Source: Actinomycetota bacterium (GTDB lineage Bacteria > Actinomycetota > Rubrobacteria > Rubrobacterales > Rubrobacteraceae). Taken from it: DNA of 23,100 bases. A program made the position numbers and the translations under genes. Positions 7,181 through 15,463 of the stretch are shown here, one piece after another (position 1 is the stretch's first letter; each line of letters begins with the position of its first letter). The notes below the pieces were generated by a model. It searched no databases, was not told the origin of the DNA, and saw only the letters and a list, made by a program, of their open reading frames with translations. The stretch is taken from positions 1 through 23,100 of the forward strand of contig JAIVIG010000043.1 of NCBI GenBank assembly GCA_020200675.1. The letters are read 5' to 3'.

Positions 7181-9238
7181 ATGCGTTTAGAAATACCCGT
7201 AGGCGAGCGGACGATGGTGCTCGAAACCGGGAAGCTGGCCCGCCAGGCCGGCGGCGCCGTTTTGGTCCAGCTTGGGGACACCGTCCTCCTATCGACCGCG
7301 ACGAGGTCGCAGGCCCCGAGGCCTGGGGTGGACTTCCTGCCCCTCAGCGTGGACATCGAGGAGCGAATGTCCGCGGCCGGCAAGATACCGGGCGGCTTCC
7401 TAAAGCGCGAGGGGAGGCCCAGCGACAGGGCCATCCTCACCGCCAGGCTTACCGACCGCCCCATAAGGCCTTTGTTCCCCAAGGGCTACCGCAACGAGAT
7501 ACAGGTCATCGGCACCGTGTTCGGCGCCGATCAGGAGACGCCCTACGACACGGTGAGCATGGTTGGGGCGTCCGCTGCTTTGGCCCTCTCGGACCTACCG
7601 TTCGACGGGCCAATAGGGGCCGTGCGGGTGGCGCGGACGCTCGACGGCGATTTCATCCTCAACCCGACGTATGCCCAGATAGAGGATAGCGACCTCGACC
7701 TCGTGGTAGCGGGGACGAAGGAAGCGATCACGATGGTCGAGGCCGGCGCGGACGAGGTTCCCGAAGAGGTGATGGTCGACGCCATGCTGATCGCCCAGGA
7801 CGCCATCCGGACCCAGGCCGAGGCAATCGAGGGCTGGGCGCGCGAGATCGGCAAAGAGAAGCAGCAGGTAGCCGCCGCCGCCGAGAACCCGTTCCTCGCC
7901 GAACTCAGGGGGCGCTACCTGGACCGCGTCAAAGAGGCGATCATCAACCCGGATCGAAGGGAACGTCACGAGGCTTTGGACGAGCTGCGGGCGGAGCTTA
8001 TCGAGGGGCACGACCCCGAGGAGGCCGAGCAGATACAGGCCGCCGTCTCCGTTTTGCAGAAGGAGGCGTTCCGCGAGCTACTGCTCAGGGACCACAAGAG
8101 GACCGACCTCCGGGGGATGGACGAGATCCGGCCGACCTCCGCGGAGGTCGGCCGGATCCCACGCGTACACGGCACGGGGCTCTTTGCTCGCGGCGAGACG
8201 CAGGTCCTGTCTTCGCTAGCTTTGGCGGATCTCGGGCTCGCCCAGAGGCTCGACACGATAGAGCCGGCGACCGGCAAGCGCTTCATGCACCACTACAACT
8301 TCCCGCCCTACTCCACCGGTGAGACCGGCAGGGTCGGGGCGCCTCGCAGGCGCGAGATCGGGCACGGCGCCCTCGCCGAGCGCGCCCTGCTCCCGGTGAT
8401 TCCGTCCGAGGATACCTTCCCGTACGCCATGCGCATCATCTCCGACGTTTTGGAGTCCAACGGCTCCTCGTCGATGGCGAGCGTGTGCGGTTCTACCCTG
8501 GCGTTCATGGACGGAGGCGTGCCGATCAAGGCGCCCGTGGCGGGGGTCGCGATGGGCCTCGTCAAGGAGGGCGACGACTACGTCATCCTGACGGACATCC
8601 AGGGCCTCGAGGACCACTTGGGCGACATGGACTTCAAGGTCGCCGGGACGCGCGACGGCATCACGGCGCTCCAGATGGACATGAAGATCACCGGTGTCTC
8701 GGCCGACCTGCTCCGGGAAGCGCTCGGTCAGGCTCAGAAGGGGCGTTTGGAGATCCTCGACGTCATGCTCGGCACGATCGCCGAGCCCAGGAGCGAGGTC
8801 TCGGAGTTTGCGCCGCGGGTCGAGACGCTGAAGATACCGACGGACAAAATCGGGCTGCTCATCGGCCCCGGCGGGAAGACGATAAACGCCCTGCAGGACG
8901 AGTACGGGGTGAACATCTCCGTCGAGGACGATGGCCAGGTCTACGTCGCGGGTGAAGGTGTCGCGGCCACGGAAGCCGCCGGGGCCATAAACGCGATGAC
9001 CAGGGACGTCGAGGCCGGCGAGATCTACAACGGCAAAGTCGTAAAGACCACGAACTTCGGCGCCTTCGTCGAGCTCACGCCCGGGCGCGACGGGCTCGTG
9101 CACATCTCGCGCCTGGCGCCGGGCAGGCAGCGCGTCGAGCGGGTCGAGGACGTCGTCAACGAGGGCGACCGCATAAAGGTGCGCGTCCTCGAGATAGACA
9201 AGCAGAAGCGCATCTCGCTAGAGAAGCTGGAGGACTAA
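7181..9238 (+). CDS. pnp: Polyribonucleotide nucleotidyltransferase (PNPase)
   Basis: PNPase is the phosphorolytic 3'-to-5' exoribonuclease of RNA turnover and forms a trimeric ring. Domains in order are the first RNase PH core (IPGGFLKREGRPS, RPIRPLFPKGY), a helical linker (about 220-310), the second RNase PH core (HYNFPPYSTGETGRVGAPRR, ESNGSSSMASVCG, and MDFKVAGTRDGITALQMD containing the catalytic Asp region), a KH domain with GPGGKTIN (about 553-610) and an S1 domain (about 612-685, NFGAFVEL, DGLVHISRL). The 685-residue length is slightly short but no domain is missing. ATG 7181 follows GAGGA 7166-7170. The gene contains a perfect 34-bp palindrome at 8125-8158. It forms a pair with rpsO. 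Confidence 0.97.
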   Translation: MRLEIPVGERTMVLETGKLARQAGGAVLVQLGDTVLLSTATRSQAPRPGVDFLPLSVDIEERMSAAGKIPGGFLKREGRPSDRAILTARLTDRPIRPLFPKGYRNEIQVIGTVFGADQETPYDTVSMVGASAALALSDLPFDGPIGAVRVARTLDGDFILNPTYAQIEDSDLDLVVAGTKEAITMVEAGADEVPEEVMVDAMLIAQDAIRTQAEAIEGWAREIGKEKQQVAAAAENPFLAELRGRYLDRVKEAIINPDRRERHEALDELRAELIEGHDPEEAEQIQAAVSVLQKEAFRELLLRDHKRTDLRGMDEIRPTSAEVGRIPRVHGTGLFARGETQVLSSLALADLGLAQRLDTIEPATGKRFMHHYNFPPYSTGETGRVGAPRRREIGHGALAERALLPVIPSEDTFPYAMRIISDVLESNGSSSMASVCGSTLAFMDGGVPIKAPVAGVAMGLVKEGDDYVILTDIQGLEDHLGDMDFKVAGTRDGITALQMDMKITGVSADLLREALGQAQKGRLEILDVMLGTIAEPRSEVSEFAPRVETLKIPTDKIGLLIGPGGKTINALQDEYGVNISVEDDGQVYVAGEGVAATEAAGAINAMTRDVEAGEIYNGKVVKTTNFGAFVELTPGRDGLVHISRLAPGRQRVERVEDVVNEGDRIKVRVLEIDKQKRISLEKLED
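8125..8158. repeat. Perfect 34-bp palindrome within pnp
   Basis: Each base of 8125-8141 pairs with its partner in 8142-8158, with no spacer and no mismatch. The arm reads GATCCGGCCGACCTCCG. The same CCGACCTCCG also occurs directly at 8103-8112. It encodes the conserved EIRPTSAEVGRI segment of the second RNase PH core, so the minus strand reads the same peptide in one frame. It could form a DNA cruciform or a strong RNA hairpin. Confidence 0.95.
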
Positions 9239-9242
9239 ACGG

Positions 9243-10505
9243 TTGAGCGAGAGGAACGTCAACGTAAAAGAATTTCCGGGGGGCTTGAGGGTCTTCTCCG
9301 AGCCTCTCAACGAGGCGACCAGCGTCTCTCTGGGGCTCTGGATCCGGGCGGGCAGCCGCGACGAGCGCGACGAGGTCGCCGGCATCTCCCACCTCATGGA
9401 GCACATGCTCTTCAAGGGAACGCCCTCGATGAACGCCCTCGGCATAGCCGAGGCCTTCGAGAGCATCGGCGCGCAGGACAACGCTGCGACCGGCGAGGAG
9501 TACACCGTCCTCTACGCCCGTTTCCTGCCCGAGCACCTCGAGAGGGCCCTGGACATCATGAGCGAGATGGTCACCCAGCCCACGCTCGCGGACCTTGAGA
9601 GGGAGCGGGAGGTGATCGTCGAGGAGATAAAGATGTACGAGGACCGGCCCGACCAGCTGGCCGACGAGTACCTGTCCGGCCTGATCTTCCACGACGACCC
9701 GCTCGGGCGCCCTATAATCGGCTCGGCCGAGACGGTGCGCGGCGTGGACCGCGGCACCTTGAAGAGCTTCCACGACAGCACCTATACCGCCCCGAACGTC
9801 TTCATCGCCGCGGCGGGTAAGCTCGATTCGGGCGAGCTCGAGAGCATGGTCGAGGAGAAGCTCGCCGGCAAGCTCCCCTCGGGCGAGCCGTTCGCGCGAA
9901 AGGCCCGCCCGACCCCGCCCGAGAGCCGCTTCTTCTACAAGTTCAAGGAGACGGAGCAGTACCACGTGACGATGGGCTCGTTGGGCATCCCCGCCAGCAG
10001 CGAGGAGCGCTTCGCGATGAGCGCCCTCAGCAATATTTTGGGCGGCGGGATGAGCAGCCGGCTCTTCCAGGAGGTCCGGGAGAAGCGGGGCCTCGCCTAC
10101 GCCGTGTACGCCTACCACCAGGGCTACTCGGACGCGGGCGCCGTCAAGATGTACGTCGGCTCCACCACCGGCAACGTCGAGGAGGCCGCCAGGATCATCG
10201 CGGAGCAACTCGACCGTATCCGCGACGAGACCGTGACCGAGGAGGAGCTGCAGCGCACCAAAGAGCAGCTCAAGAGCTCGACGATCCTCGCCCTGGAGAG
10301 CACCGCCGCGCGGATGACCCGCATCGGTCGCAGCGTTATAACGGGCTCCGAACTCCTCACGCCCGAGGAGATCTCCGCCCGCATCGACGCGGTGACCGCC
10401 GAGGACGTGAAGCGCCTCGCCAACGAACACCTGAAACTGAACAACATGTACCTCGCCGCCGTCGGGCCGAAAGAGCTCGACCTCGGGAGGTACCTGGCTG
10501 CTTAG
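9243..10505 (+). CDS. M16 family zinc peptidase (processing-peptidase type)
   Basis: This 420-residue protein of the pitrilysin/insulinase family resembles the single-unit processing-peptidase type often found after pnp in Gram-positive bacteria. The inverted zinc motif HLMEH is at residues 50-54 (ISHLMEHMLFKGT). The third ligand is probably Glu127 or Glu128 in EREVIVEEIK. The C-terminal half carries the R/Y element (SSRLFQEVREKRGLAYAVYAY) typical of the substrate-binding domain, so both M16 domains are present. TTG 9243 is preceded by GGAGG (9229-9233) inside the pnp 3' end, only 4 bp after the pnp stop, so the two are likely co-transcribed. No signal peptide is seen, so it is probably cytoplasmic. 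The substrate is unknown. Confidence 0.92.
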   Translation: MSERNVNVKEFPGGLRVFSEPLNEATSVSLGLWIRAGSRDERDEVAGISHLMEHMLFKGTPSMNALGIAEAFESIGAQDNAATGEEYTVLYARFLPEHLERALDIMSEMVTQPTLADLEREREVIVEEIKMYEDRPDQLADEYLSGLIFHDDPLGRPIIGSAETVRGVDRGTLKSFHDSTYTAPNVFIAAAGKLDSGELESMVEEKLAGKLPSGEPFARKARPTPPESRFFYKFKETEQYHVTMGSLGIPASSEERFAMSALSNILGGGMSSRLFQEVREKRGLAYAVYAYHQGYSDAGAVKMYVGSTTGNVEEAARIIAEQLDRIRDETVTEEELQRTKEQLKSSTILALESTAARMTRIGRSVITGSELLTPEEISARIDAVTAEDVKRLANEHLKLNNMYLAAVGPKELDLGRYLAA

Positions 10506-10560
10506 AGCCACGAGAGCAACCGGCGATCGGCCGAAAGCTCTTTAAAGGAGGTAATCGACG

Positions 10561-12222
10561 CTGTTAAGCGACAGAACCCTGCAGGTCATACCCCTGGGCG
10601 GACTGGGGGAGATCGGCAAAAACATGACCGCCGTGCGCCAGGAGGGCGGGATCGTCCTGATCGACGCCGGCATGGCCTTCCCGGACGAGGAGATGCCGGG
10701 CATAGACCTGGTTCTCCCCGACTGGTCCTATCTCAGGGATCACCGGGACGAGTTGCGGGCCGTCGTCCTTACCCACGGTCACGAGGACCACGTCGGCTCT
10801 CTGCCGTACCTGTTGCGCGAGTTCGACATCCCCGTGTACGGGACGAGGCTCACGCTCGGGCTTGTACGACCAAAACTCGCCGAGCACGGCATAAAGAGGG
10901 CAGACTTGAGGGAGGTCAAGGCTGGCGATACGGTCGACGTGGCCGGCTTCGGCCTGGAGTTCATAAACGTGAACCACTCCATCCCGGACGCGGTCGCCGT
11001 CGCCTTGAGGACGGCCGCGGGCATCGTGGTCTTCTCCGGCGACTACAAGGTGGACCTGACGCCGATAGAGGGCGCGCCGATGGACCTCTCTCGCTACGCG
11101 GCCCTGGGTGAGGAGGGCGTGCTCGCCTACTTCGGCGACTCGACCAACGCCGAGCGGCCCGGCTACGTGCCCAGCGAGAGGATCGTCGGGGAGACCTTCA
11201 ACGAGGTCTTCGAGACGGCGGAGGGGCGGATCATCGTCGCCTCCTTCGCCTCGCACATTCACCGGATAAGCCAGGTCGTCGAGGCGGCCAAGCAGCACGA
11301 TAGGTTGGTCGGGGTCACGGGCCGGTCCATGATCCGCAACGTCCAGATCGCACGCGAGTTGGGTTACCTGGACCTGCCCCAGGAGATGTACGTCGACCAG
11401 CGGGACGTGAACCAGATCCCCGACTCCGACATCGTCATCCTGACGACCGGCTCCCAGGGCGAGCCCATGGCGGCTCTGAGCCGCATCGCCGCCGGGACGC
11501 ACCGCACCATCGAAGCCGGTCCGGGCGACGTCGTGATCATCTCGGCGACCCCCGTACCCGGGAACGAGCGCGGCGTCTCGCGCACCATCAACAGCTTGAT
11601 GAAACGCGGCGCGGAGGTGCTCTACACCCCGCTGCGGGCCGTACACGTCTCGGGCCACGCGGCGCGGGAGGAACAGAAACTTGTGCTCTCGCTGCTCAAG
11701 CCCAGGTATCTCGTCCCCGTACACGGGGAGTTCAGGCACCTGAGGCACCACGCGGAGACGGGCGTGGGCATGGGCATCCCGAGGGAGAACATCTTCGTGT
11801 TGGAGAACGGCGACCGTATGGAGTTCCGGGACGGGAATGCCAGGAAGATAGAACCCGTTCCGGCCGGGATGTTCCTCGTGGACGCCGGCACCGTCGCGGA
11901 CACGTCCGAGTCGATCATGCGCGAGCGCCAACAGCTCTCCGAGGAGGGGATGTTCATCGTCGTCGCCCGCATCAACGCCCAGACAGGCGACCTCCTCGGT
12001 CCGCCGGATGTCATCAGCCGGGGCTTCGTGGACCCGCAAGCCCAGAACGGCCTCGTGGACGAGTCCATCGGCGTAGTCACCCAGACCTTGCAGCGCACCG
12101 CCAGCAGCCACGTCACCGACTGGAGCGAGCTGAAGAAGGCTATCCGCAAGGACCTCTCGAGCTTCCTCTCGGAGAAGACGCGTAAGCGACCGATCATCCT
12201 TCCTCTAATAGTTGAGGTCTAG
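10561..12222 (+). CDS. rnj: Ribonuclease J
   Basis: RNase J is a metallo-beta-lactamase/beta-CASP nuclease with endonuclease and 5'-to-3' exonuclease activity. The core motifs are HGHEDH (residues 72-77), VNHSIPD, FSGDYK and GDSTNA. The beta-CASP part has ASFASHIHRI and SGHAAREE, and HGEFRHLRHH follows. A C-terminal domain completes the 553-residue protein, matching the usual length. The first ATG (10624) is too late because it would remove the conserved LQVIPLGGLGEIGKN strand. In frame upstream the only start-like codon after the stop at 10552 is CTG 10561. It lies 8 nt after AAAGGAGGT (10544-10552), the strongest ribosome-binding site in the window. I therefore infer a CTG start. A strong terminator follows. 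Confidence 0.95.
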   Translation: MLSDRTLQVIPLGGLGEIGKNMTAVRQEGGIVLIDAGMAFPDEEMPGIDLVLPDWSYLRDHRDELRAVVLTHGHEDHVGSLPYLLREFDIPVYGTRLTLGLVRPKLAEHGIKRADLREVKAGDTVDVAGFGLEFINVNHSIPDAVAVALRTAAGIVVFSGDYKVDLTPIEGAPMDLSRYAALGEEGVLAYFGDSTNAERPGYVPSERIVGETFNEVFETAEGRIIVASFASHIHRISQVVEAAKQHDRLVGVTGRSMIRNVQIARELGYLDLPQEMYVDQRDVNQIPDSDIVILTTGSQGEPMAALSRIAAGTHRTIEAGPGDVVIISATPVPGNERGVSRTINSLMKRGAEVLYTPLRAVHVSGHAAREEQKLVLSLLKPRYLVPVHGEFRHLRHHAETGVGMGIPRENIFVLENGDRMEFRDGNARKIEPVPAGMFLVDAGTVADTSESIMRERQQLSEEGMFIVVARINAQTGDLLGPPDVISRGFVDPQAQNGLVDESIGVVTQTLQRTASSHVTDWSELKKAIRKDLSSFLSEKTRKRPIILPLIVEV

Positions 12223-12224
12223 AG

Positions 12225-12270
12225 AACGGGGGGCACTTTATGTGGTGCCCCCCGTTGACGCTTTCTTTTC
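12225..12270 (+). terminator. Intrinsic terminator after rnj
   Basis: A perfect 12-bp stem, AACGGGGGGCAC (12225-12236) with GTGCCCCCCGTT (12245-12256), encloses an 8-nt loop. It is followed within a few bases by the T-rich CTTTCTTTTC (12261-12270). It lies 3 bp after the rnj stop and is the clearest terminator in the window. Confidence 0.9.
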
Positions 12271-12281
12271 TGCGCTAGACT
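12255..12281 (+). promoter_or_regulatory. Possible promoter for ftsK, overlapping the rnj terminator
   Basis: TTGACG (12255-12260) and TAGACT (12276-12281) are separated by 15 bp, shorter than ideal. The first two bases of the -35 are the last two of the terminator stem. The predicted transcription start falls at or next to the ftsK ATG (12289). No ribosome-binding site is visible, so a leaderless mRNA is possible. Confidence 0.4.
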
Positions 12282-12288
12282 AAGCCGC

Positions 12289-14423
12289 ATGGCTACGAGG
12301 AAACGAACCTCCCGGAGAACCTCCGGCGGGTCCGCAAACGGGTCTTCGAGAACGAAGAAGCGCTCCTCCCGCAAGAAGGGCGGGGCAGTCTCCAAAGCAA
12401 GAGCAGCCTTCTCCCGCGAGGCCATGGGCATCTTCCTGCTGGTCGCCGGGTTGTTCTTGACCGCGGCGTTCCTCACGGGGCGGGGAGCCTTCCTGGGTGA
12501 GGCTGGACTCGCGGGCGCTACGCGCCTGCTGGGTCTGGCGGGCTTCGCGTTGCCCCCGCTCGCGGCGCTCGCCGGCTTGCTCGTGCTGCTCGGACGCCTG
12601 CCGTGGGGGAGAACCCTGGGCGCGGCCCTGCTCCTGCTGTATTGGGCGACGGCGCATACTCTCTCTACCGCTCCCTATCTTCCCGGGCACGGGAGCTTCG
12701 GGAGAGGCGAGAGCGAAGGCGGCGCGAGAGGCAGGATCGCGCATCCCGCGAGGCCGCCGGACCGGCGCCGCGGGAGATCGACGTGCCAATCGAAGAGCCT
12801 CCCCCGCAGGAACCGCCCGCCGCCGGGGACGAGACGTTCGAGGTGGTGTTGCCGAAGCAGCGGGACCCCGTCGGCTTCGACGAGGAGCGGGAGATCGTCG
12901 TGCCCGGAGAGTACGTGCCGCCCCCGCTCTCACTCCTGAGCCTCGGAAGGAGTGACCCCGAGCACGACGCCGAGGGGACCAGCCGCAGGCTTACGCGCGC
13001 CCTCTCCGAGCTCGGGGTGGAGGCGCACGTGGTCCGGGCGGTCGTGGGGCCGCGGGTGACGCGCTACGAGCTGCGCCTGGGGAGCGGGGTCAAGGTTGGC
13101 AAGGTCAGGAACCTCCAGCAGGACATCGCCTACGCCCTGGCCGCGACCGAGATCAGGATACTCGCCCCGATCCCCGGTAAGAGCGCCGTCGGCGTGGAGG
13201 TGCCGAACACCCGGCCAGCGAAGGTCACTTTGGGCGACGTCTTCAGCGAGTACCCGGACGCCAACGACTGGAGCCTGCCCGTGGGCCTCGGCAAGGACAT
13301 CTCCGGGCGGGCGGTCTTCTTCGACCTGGCCGAGATGCCGCACCTCCTGGTCGCGGGTACCACGGGTAGCGGCAAGAGCGTAATGCTGAACGGTCTCCTC
13401 ACGTCGCTGTTGCTCACCACCGATCCCCGACAGGTCAAGATGGTCCTCGTGGACCCGAAGAGGGTCGAGCTCTCGCAGTTCGCCCGCGTCCCGCACCTCA
13501 TAACCCCGGTCGTCACCGACGTAAAAAAGGCGGCCAACGCCCTCTCGTGGGCCGTCTCGGAGATGGAGCGGCGCTACGAGGTGTTGGAGAGGATGGGGGT
13601 ACGTTCTCTGGAGGGCTACAACGACCGGGCCGAGAAGCAGATGCCCTACGTCGTGATCGTCATCGACGAGCTCGCGGACCTCATGATGACGGCGGCAGCC
13701 AAGGTCGAGGACGCGGTCATAAGGCTTGCCCAGAAGGCGCGGGCGGTAGGGATACACCTCGTCGTGGCCACCCAAAGGCCGAGCGTCGACGTGATCACCG
13801 GCATGATCAAAGCGAACGTCCCGAGCCGTATCGCCTTCGCCGTCTCCAGCCAGATAGACTCGCGCGTGATCCTGGACGCCTCAGGCGCCGAGGCGCTCCT
13901 GGGCCAGGGCGATATGCTCTTCAAGCCCGTCTCGGCCCTCCGTCCCTCCCGCGTTCAGGGCGCCTACATCTCCGAGCCAGAGGTGGACCACGTGGTCTCC
14001 GCGTGCATCGAAGCCGGCCGCCCCGCCGGCGCCGAAACGCACTACGTCGAGGGAGTAACAGAGCCGAGGCACGAGAAGGAAGAGTCCGCCGAACCCGAGG
14101 ACGACCTCCTGCCCGAGGCGGCGAGCTTCGTGGTCGCCACCCAGCAGGCCTCCGTGAGCGCGGTGCAGCGCCGCTTTAGGGTCGGCTACTCCCGGGCGGG
14201 TCGCATCATCGACGCCCTCGAACGCAAGGGCATCGTCGGCCCCTACGAGGGCTCCAAGAGCCGTTCGGTCGTCGCCACCGAACTGGACCTGACGCACATC
14301 TTCGACGACGGGGAAGGGGCTGGAGATCAGTCCGGCACGCCGCCCGGCGCGGACCCTCAAGAAGCCGCTTTCGACCCCTTTAATCCGGGCGGCGAGGACG
14401 GCAGGCCGGGCAGGGACGGCTAG
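12289..14423 (+). CDS. ftsK: DNA translocase FtsK/SpoIIIE, frame-disrupted in the membrane region
   Basis: FtsK pumps DNA through the closing septum. ATG 12289 (frame 1) encodes a basic N-terminus and three hydrophobic helices (about residues 46-64, 82-104 and 107-125). The rest lies in frame 3: an Arg-rich helix (RARELRERRERRRRERQ), an acidic/Pro linker, the alpha and beta motor domains with Walker A GTTGSGKS (about 13356-13379), Walker B VIVIDELADLMM, ATQRPSVDVITG and DMLF, and the C-terminal gamma winged helix (VSAVQRRFRVGYSRAGRIIDALE). The frame must change between about 12650 and 12780. The fourth membrane helix of typical FtsK is not found in either frame, so the break may include a deletion. 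Damage to such an important gene may be a sequence error. Confidence 0.88.
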
Positions 14424-14451
14424 GCGGAGGACCGCGAGAATCTGTCGTCGT

Positions 14452-14460
14452 TGTGATACT
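14452..14460 (+). promoter_or_regulatory. Possible extended -10 for the rodZ-like gene
   Basis: TGTGATACT fits an extended -10 element (TGn plus a TATAAT-like hexamer). The predicted start is about 5 nt before the GTG at 14472, and there is no ribosome-binding site or clear -35. The evidence is weak. Confidence 0.25.
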
Positions 14461-14471
14461 CTCTCGGTACG

Positions 14472-15329
14472 GTGAACGGCGGGGACTACGACAACGGGCA
14501 GGGCGCGGGCAAGATCGGGCCGATCCTGGAGAAAAGGCGCCTGGAGAAAGGTCTCTCGCTCAAAGAGGTCGAGCAGGCGACCAAGATCCGGACGCGCTAC
14601 CTGGAAGGTCTGGAGCGCGAGGACCCGACCGTGCTGCCGGACCCCGTCTACGCCCGCGGCTTCCTCAAGACGTACGCGAACTTCCTCGGCCTCGACGGCG
14701 AACGCCTCAGCAGAGAGCTAAGAGACCTCCGGTCGCCGCGCCGGGAACGCCAGCTCAACCAGGAAGCTCCCGGGACCAGCGATTTCGAGCAGCCCCTGAT
14801 AACCCCCGGCGGCATCGGCGGGGCCGAACGCCGGAGGGTCTCCGGGGCGACCATCCTGACCGTCGTGCTAGCCGTTCTCTTGCTCGCGGCGGTGATAGGC
14901 GCCCTCTACTACGTAGGCTCCCGCTCGGCGGGCAGCGGTGCGGGAGATGCCCCCGAGGAACCGGCTGTTGAGAAGGAGGACCAGAGCCCCCCGCAAAAGG
15001 AAGAACCCGCCACGGAGACGACGACCGGTGGCGCCACGGGCGGCGCCGCCGGCGAAGCGGAGGAGGACGCTGCCTCCGAGACGGCGCCGGTAACGGTCAG
15101 GGTCGTCGGCGCTTCCGCCGGGCTGACCATCTCCGTCGACGGGGCGGTCGCCCTGGACCAGTTCGCGCAACCCGGCTTCTCCCAGACGTTCGAGGCCCGG
15201 AACTCTGTCACCGTCTCCACCGCGAACGCCGGCGCGGTCGAGGTCGAGGTAGACGGCGAGAACCAGGGCCGCCTCGGCAGGAACGGCCAGGGCGCGACCC
15301 GCGAGTTCCCGGTGCAGCCCGCGGGTTAG
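14472..15329 (+). CDS. RodZ-like helix-turn-helix membrane protein
   Basis: The 285-residue protein has the RodZ plan. It has a cytoplasmic HTH_25 domain (about 14-85: GPILEKRRLEKGLSLKEVEQ, TKIRTRYLEGLERED, YARGFLKTYANFLGLD), a basic juxtamembrane segment, and one membrane helix (126-148). An outside linker rich in Glu, Pro, Thr and Gly (150-205) follows, then a DUF4115-type beta domain (206-285). RodZ links MreB to the wall machinery in rod-shaped cells. In cocci or irregular cells relatives exist whose role is less clear. The GTG start at 14472 lacks a good ribosome-binding site. Its location between ftsK and recA resembles that in other Gram-positive genomes. Confidence 0.85.
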   Translation: MNGGDYDNGQGAGKIGPILEKRRLEKGLSLKEVEQATKIRTRYLEGLEREDPTVLPDPVYARGFLKTYANFLGLDGERLSRELRDLRSPRRERQLNQEAPGTSDFEQPLITPGGIGGAERRRVSGATILTVVLAVLLLAAVIGALYYVGSRSAGSGAGDAPEEPAVEKEDQSPPQKEEPATETTTGGATGGAAGEAEEDAASETAPVTVRVVGASAGLTISVDGAVALDQFAQPGFSQTFEARNSVTVSTANAGAVEVEVDGENQGRLGRNGQGATREFPVQPAG

Positions 15330-15337
15330 CGGAGAAC

Positions 15338-15366
15338 CGGCAAAACCTTGCCGTTCCTCCCTCTCT
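15338..15366 (+). terminator. Probable weak terminator after the rodZ-like gene
   Basis: CGGCAA (15338-15343) pairs with TTGCCG (15348-15353) around an AACC loop. It is followed by a pyrimidine-rich tail (TTCCTCCCTCTCT) and not by a pure T-run. It lies just after the stop and just before the recA promoter. Confidence 0.45.
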
Positions 15367-15371
15367 GCGTG

Positions 15372-15400
15372 TTGGGAGGCGTAGTAGCCTGCAGTATAAT
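15372..15400 (+). promoter_or_regulatory. recA promoter
   Basis: TTGGGA (15372-15377), a 17-bp spacer and TATAAT (15395-15400) make a good sigma70-type promoter, about 64 bp before the recA ATG. I see no LexA box of the actinobacterial type (GAAC...GTTC) in or near it. Confidence 0.75.
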
Positions 15401-15428
15401 TCGCTTACAAAGCACAAAGATTAGAGCT

Positions 15429-15442
15429 GGCTCACGCGAGCC
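15429..15442 (+). promoter_or_regulatory. Small hairpin in the recA leader
   Basis: GGCTC and GAGCC pair around an ACGC loop, 8 nt upstream of the GGAGG ribosome-binding site (15451-15455). It could influence recA translation or mRNA stability. No function can be assigned from sequence. Confidence 0.35.
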
Positions 15443-15463
15443 GACTTAGTGGAGGATGCAACG

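Noticed and set aside
9713..9718. TATAAT inside the M16 peptidase gene
   Set aside because: It is explained by the Pro-Ile-Ile-Gly codons of a conserved segment. There is no -35 and no nearby gene start.
10506..10543. Possible terminator in the gap before rnj (GAGC...GCTC with inner CGGC repeats)
   Set aside because: The stem is short and irregular and lacks a T-run, so it is not convincing.
10564..12111. Long minus-strand open frame (515 codons) opposite rnj, and similar ones at 713-1879 and 17300-18925
   Set aside because: High G+C removes stop codons from antisense frames. The plus strand holds well-conserved genes, and the minus-strand products show no recognisable motif.
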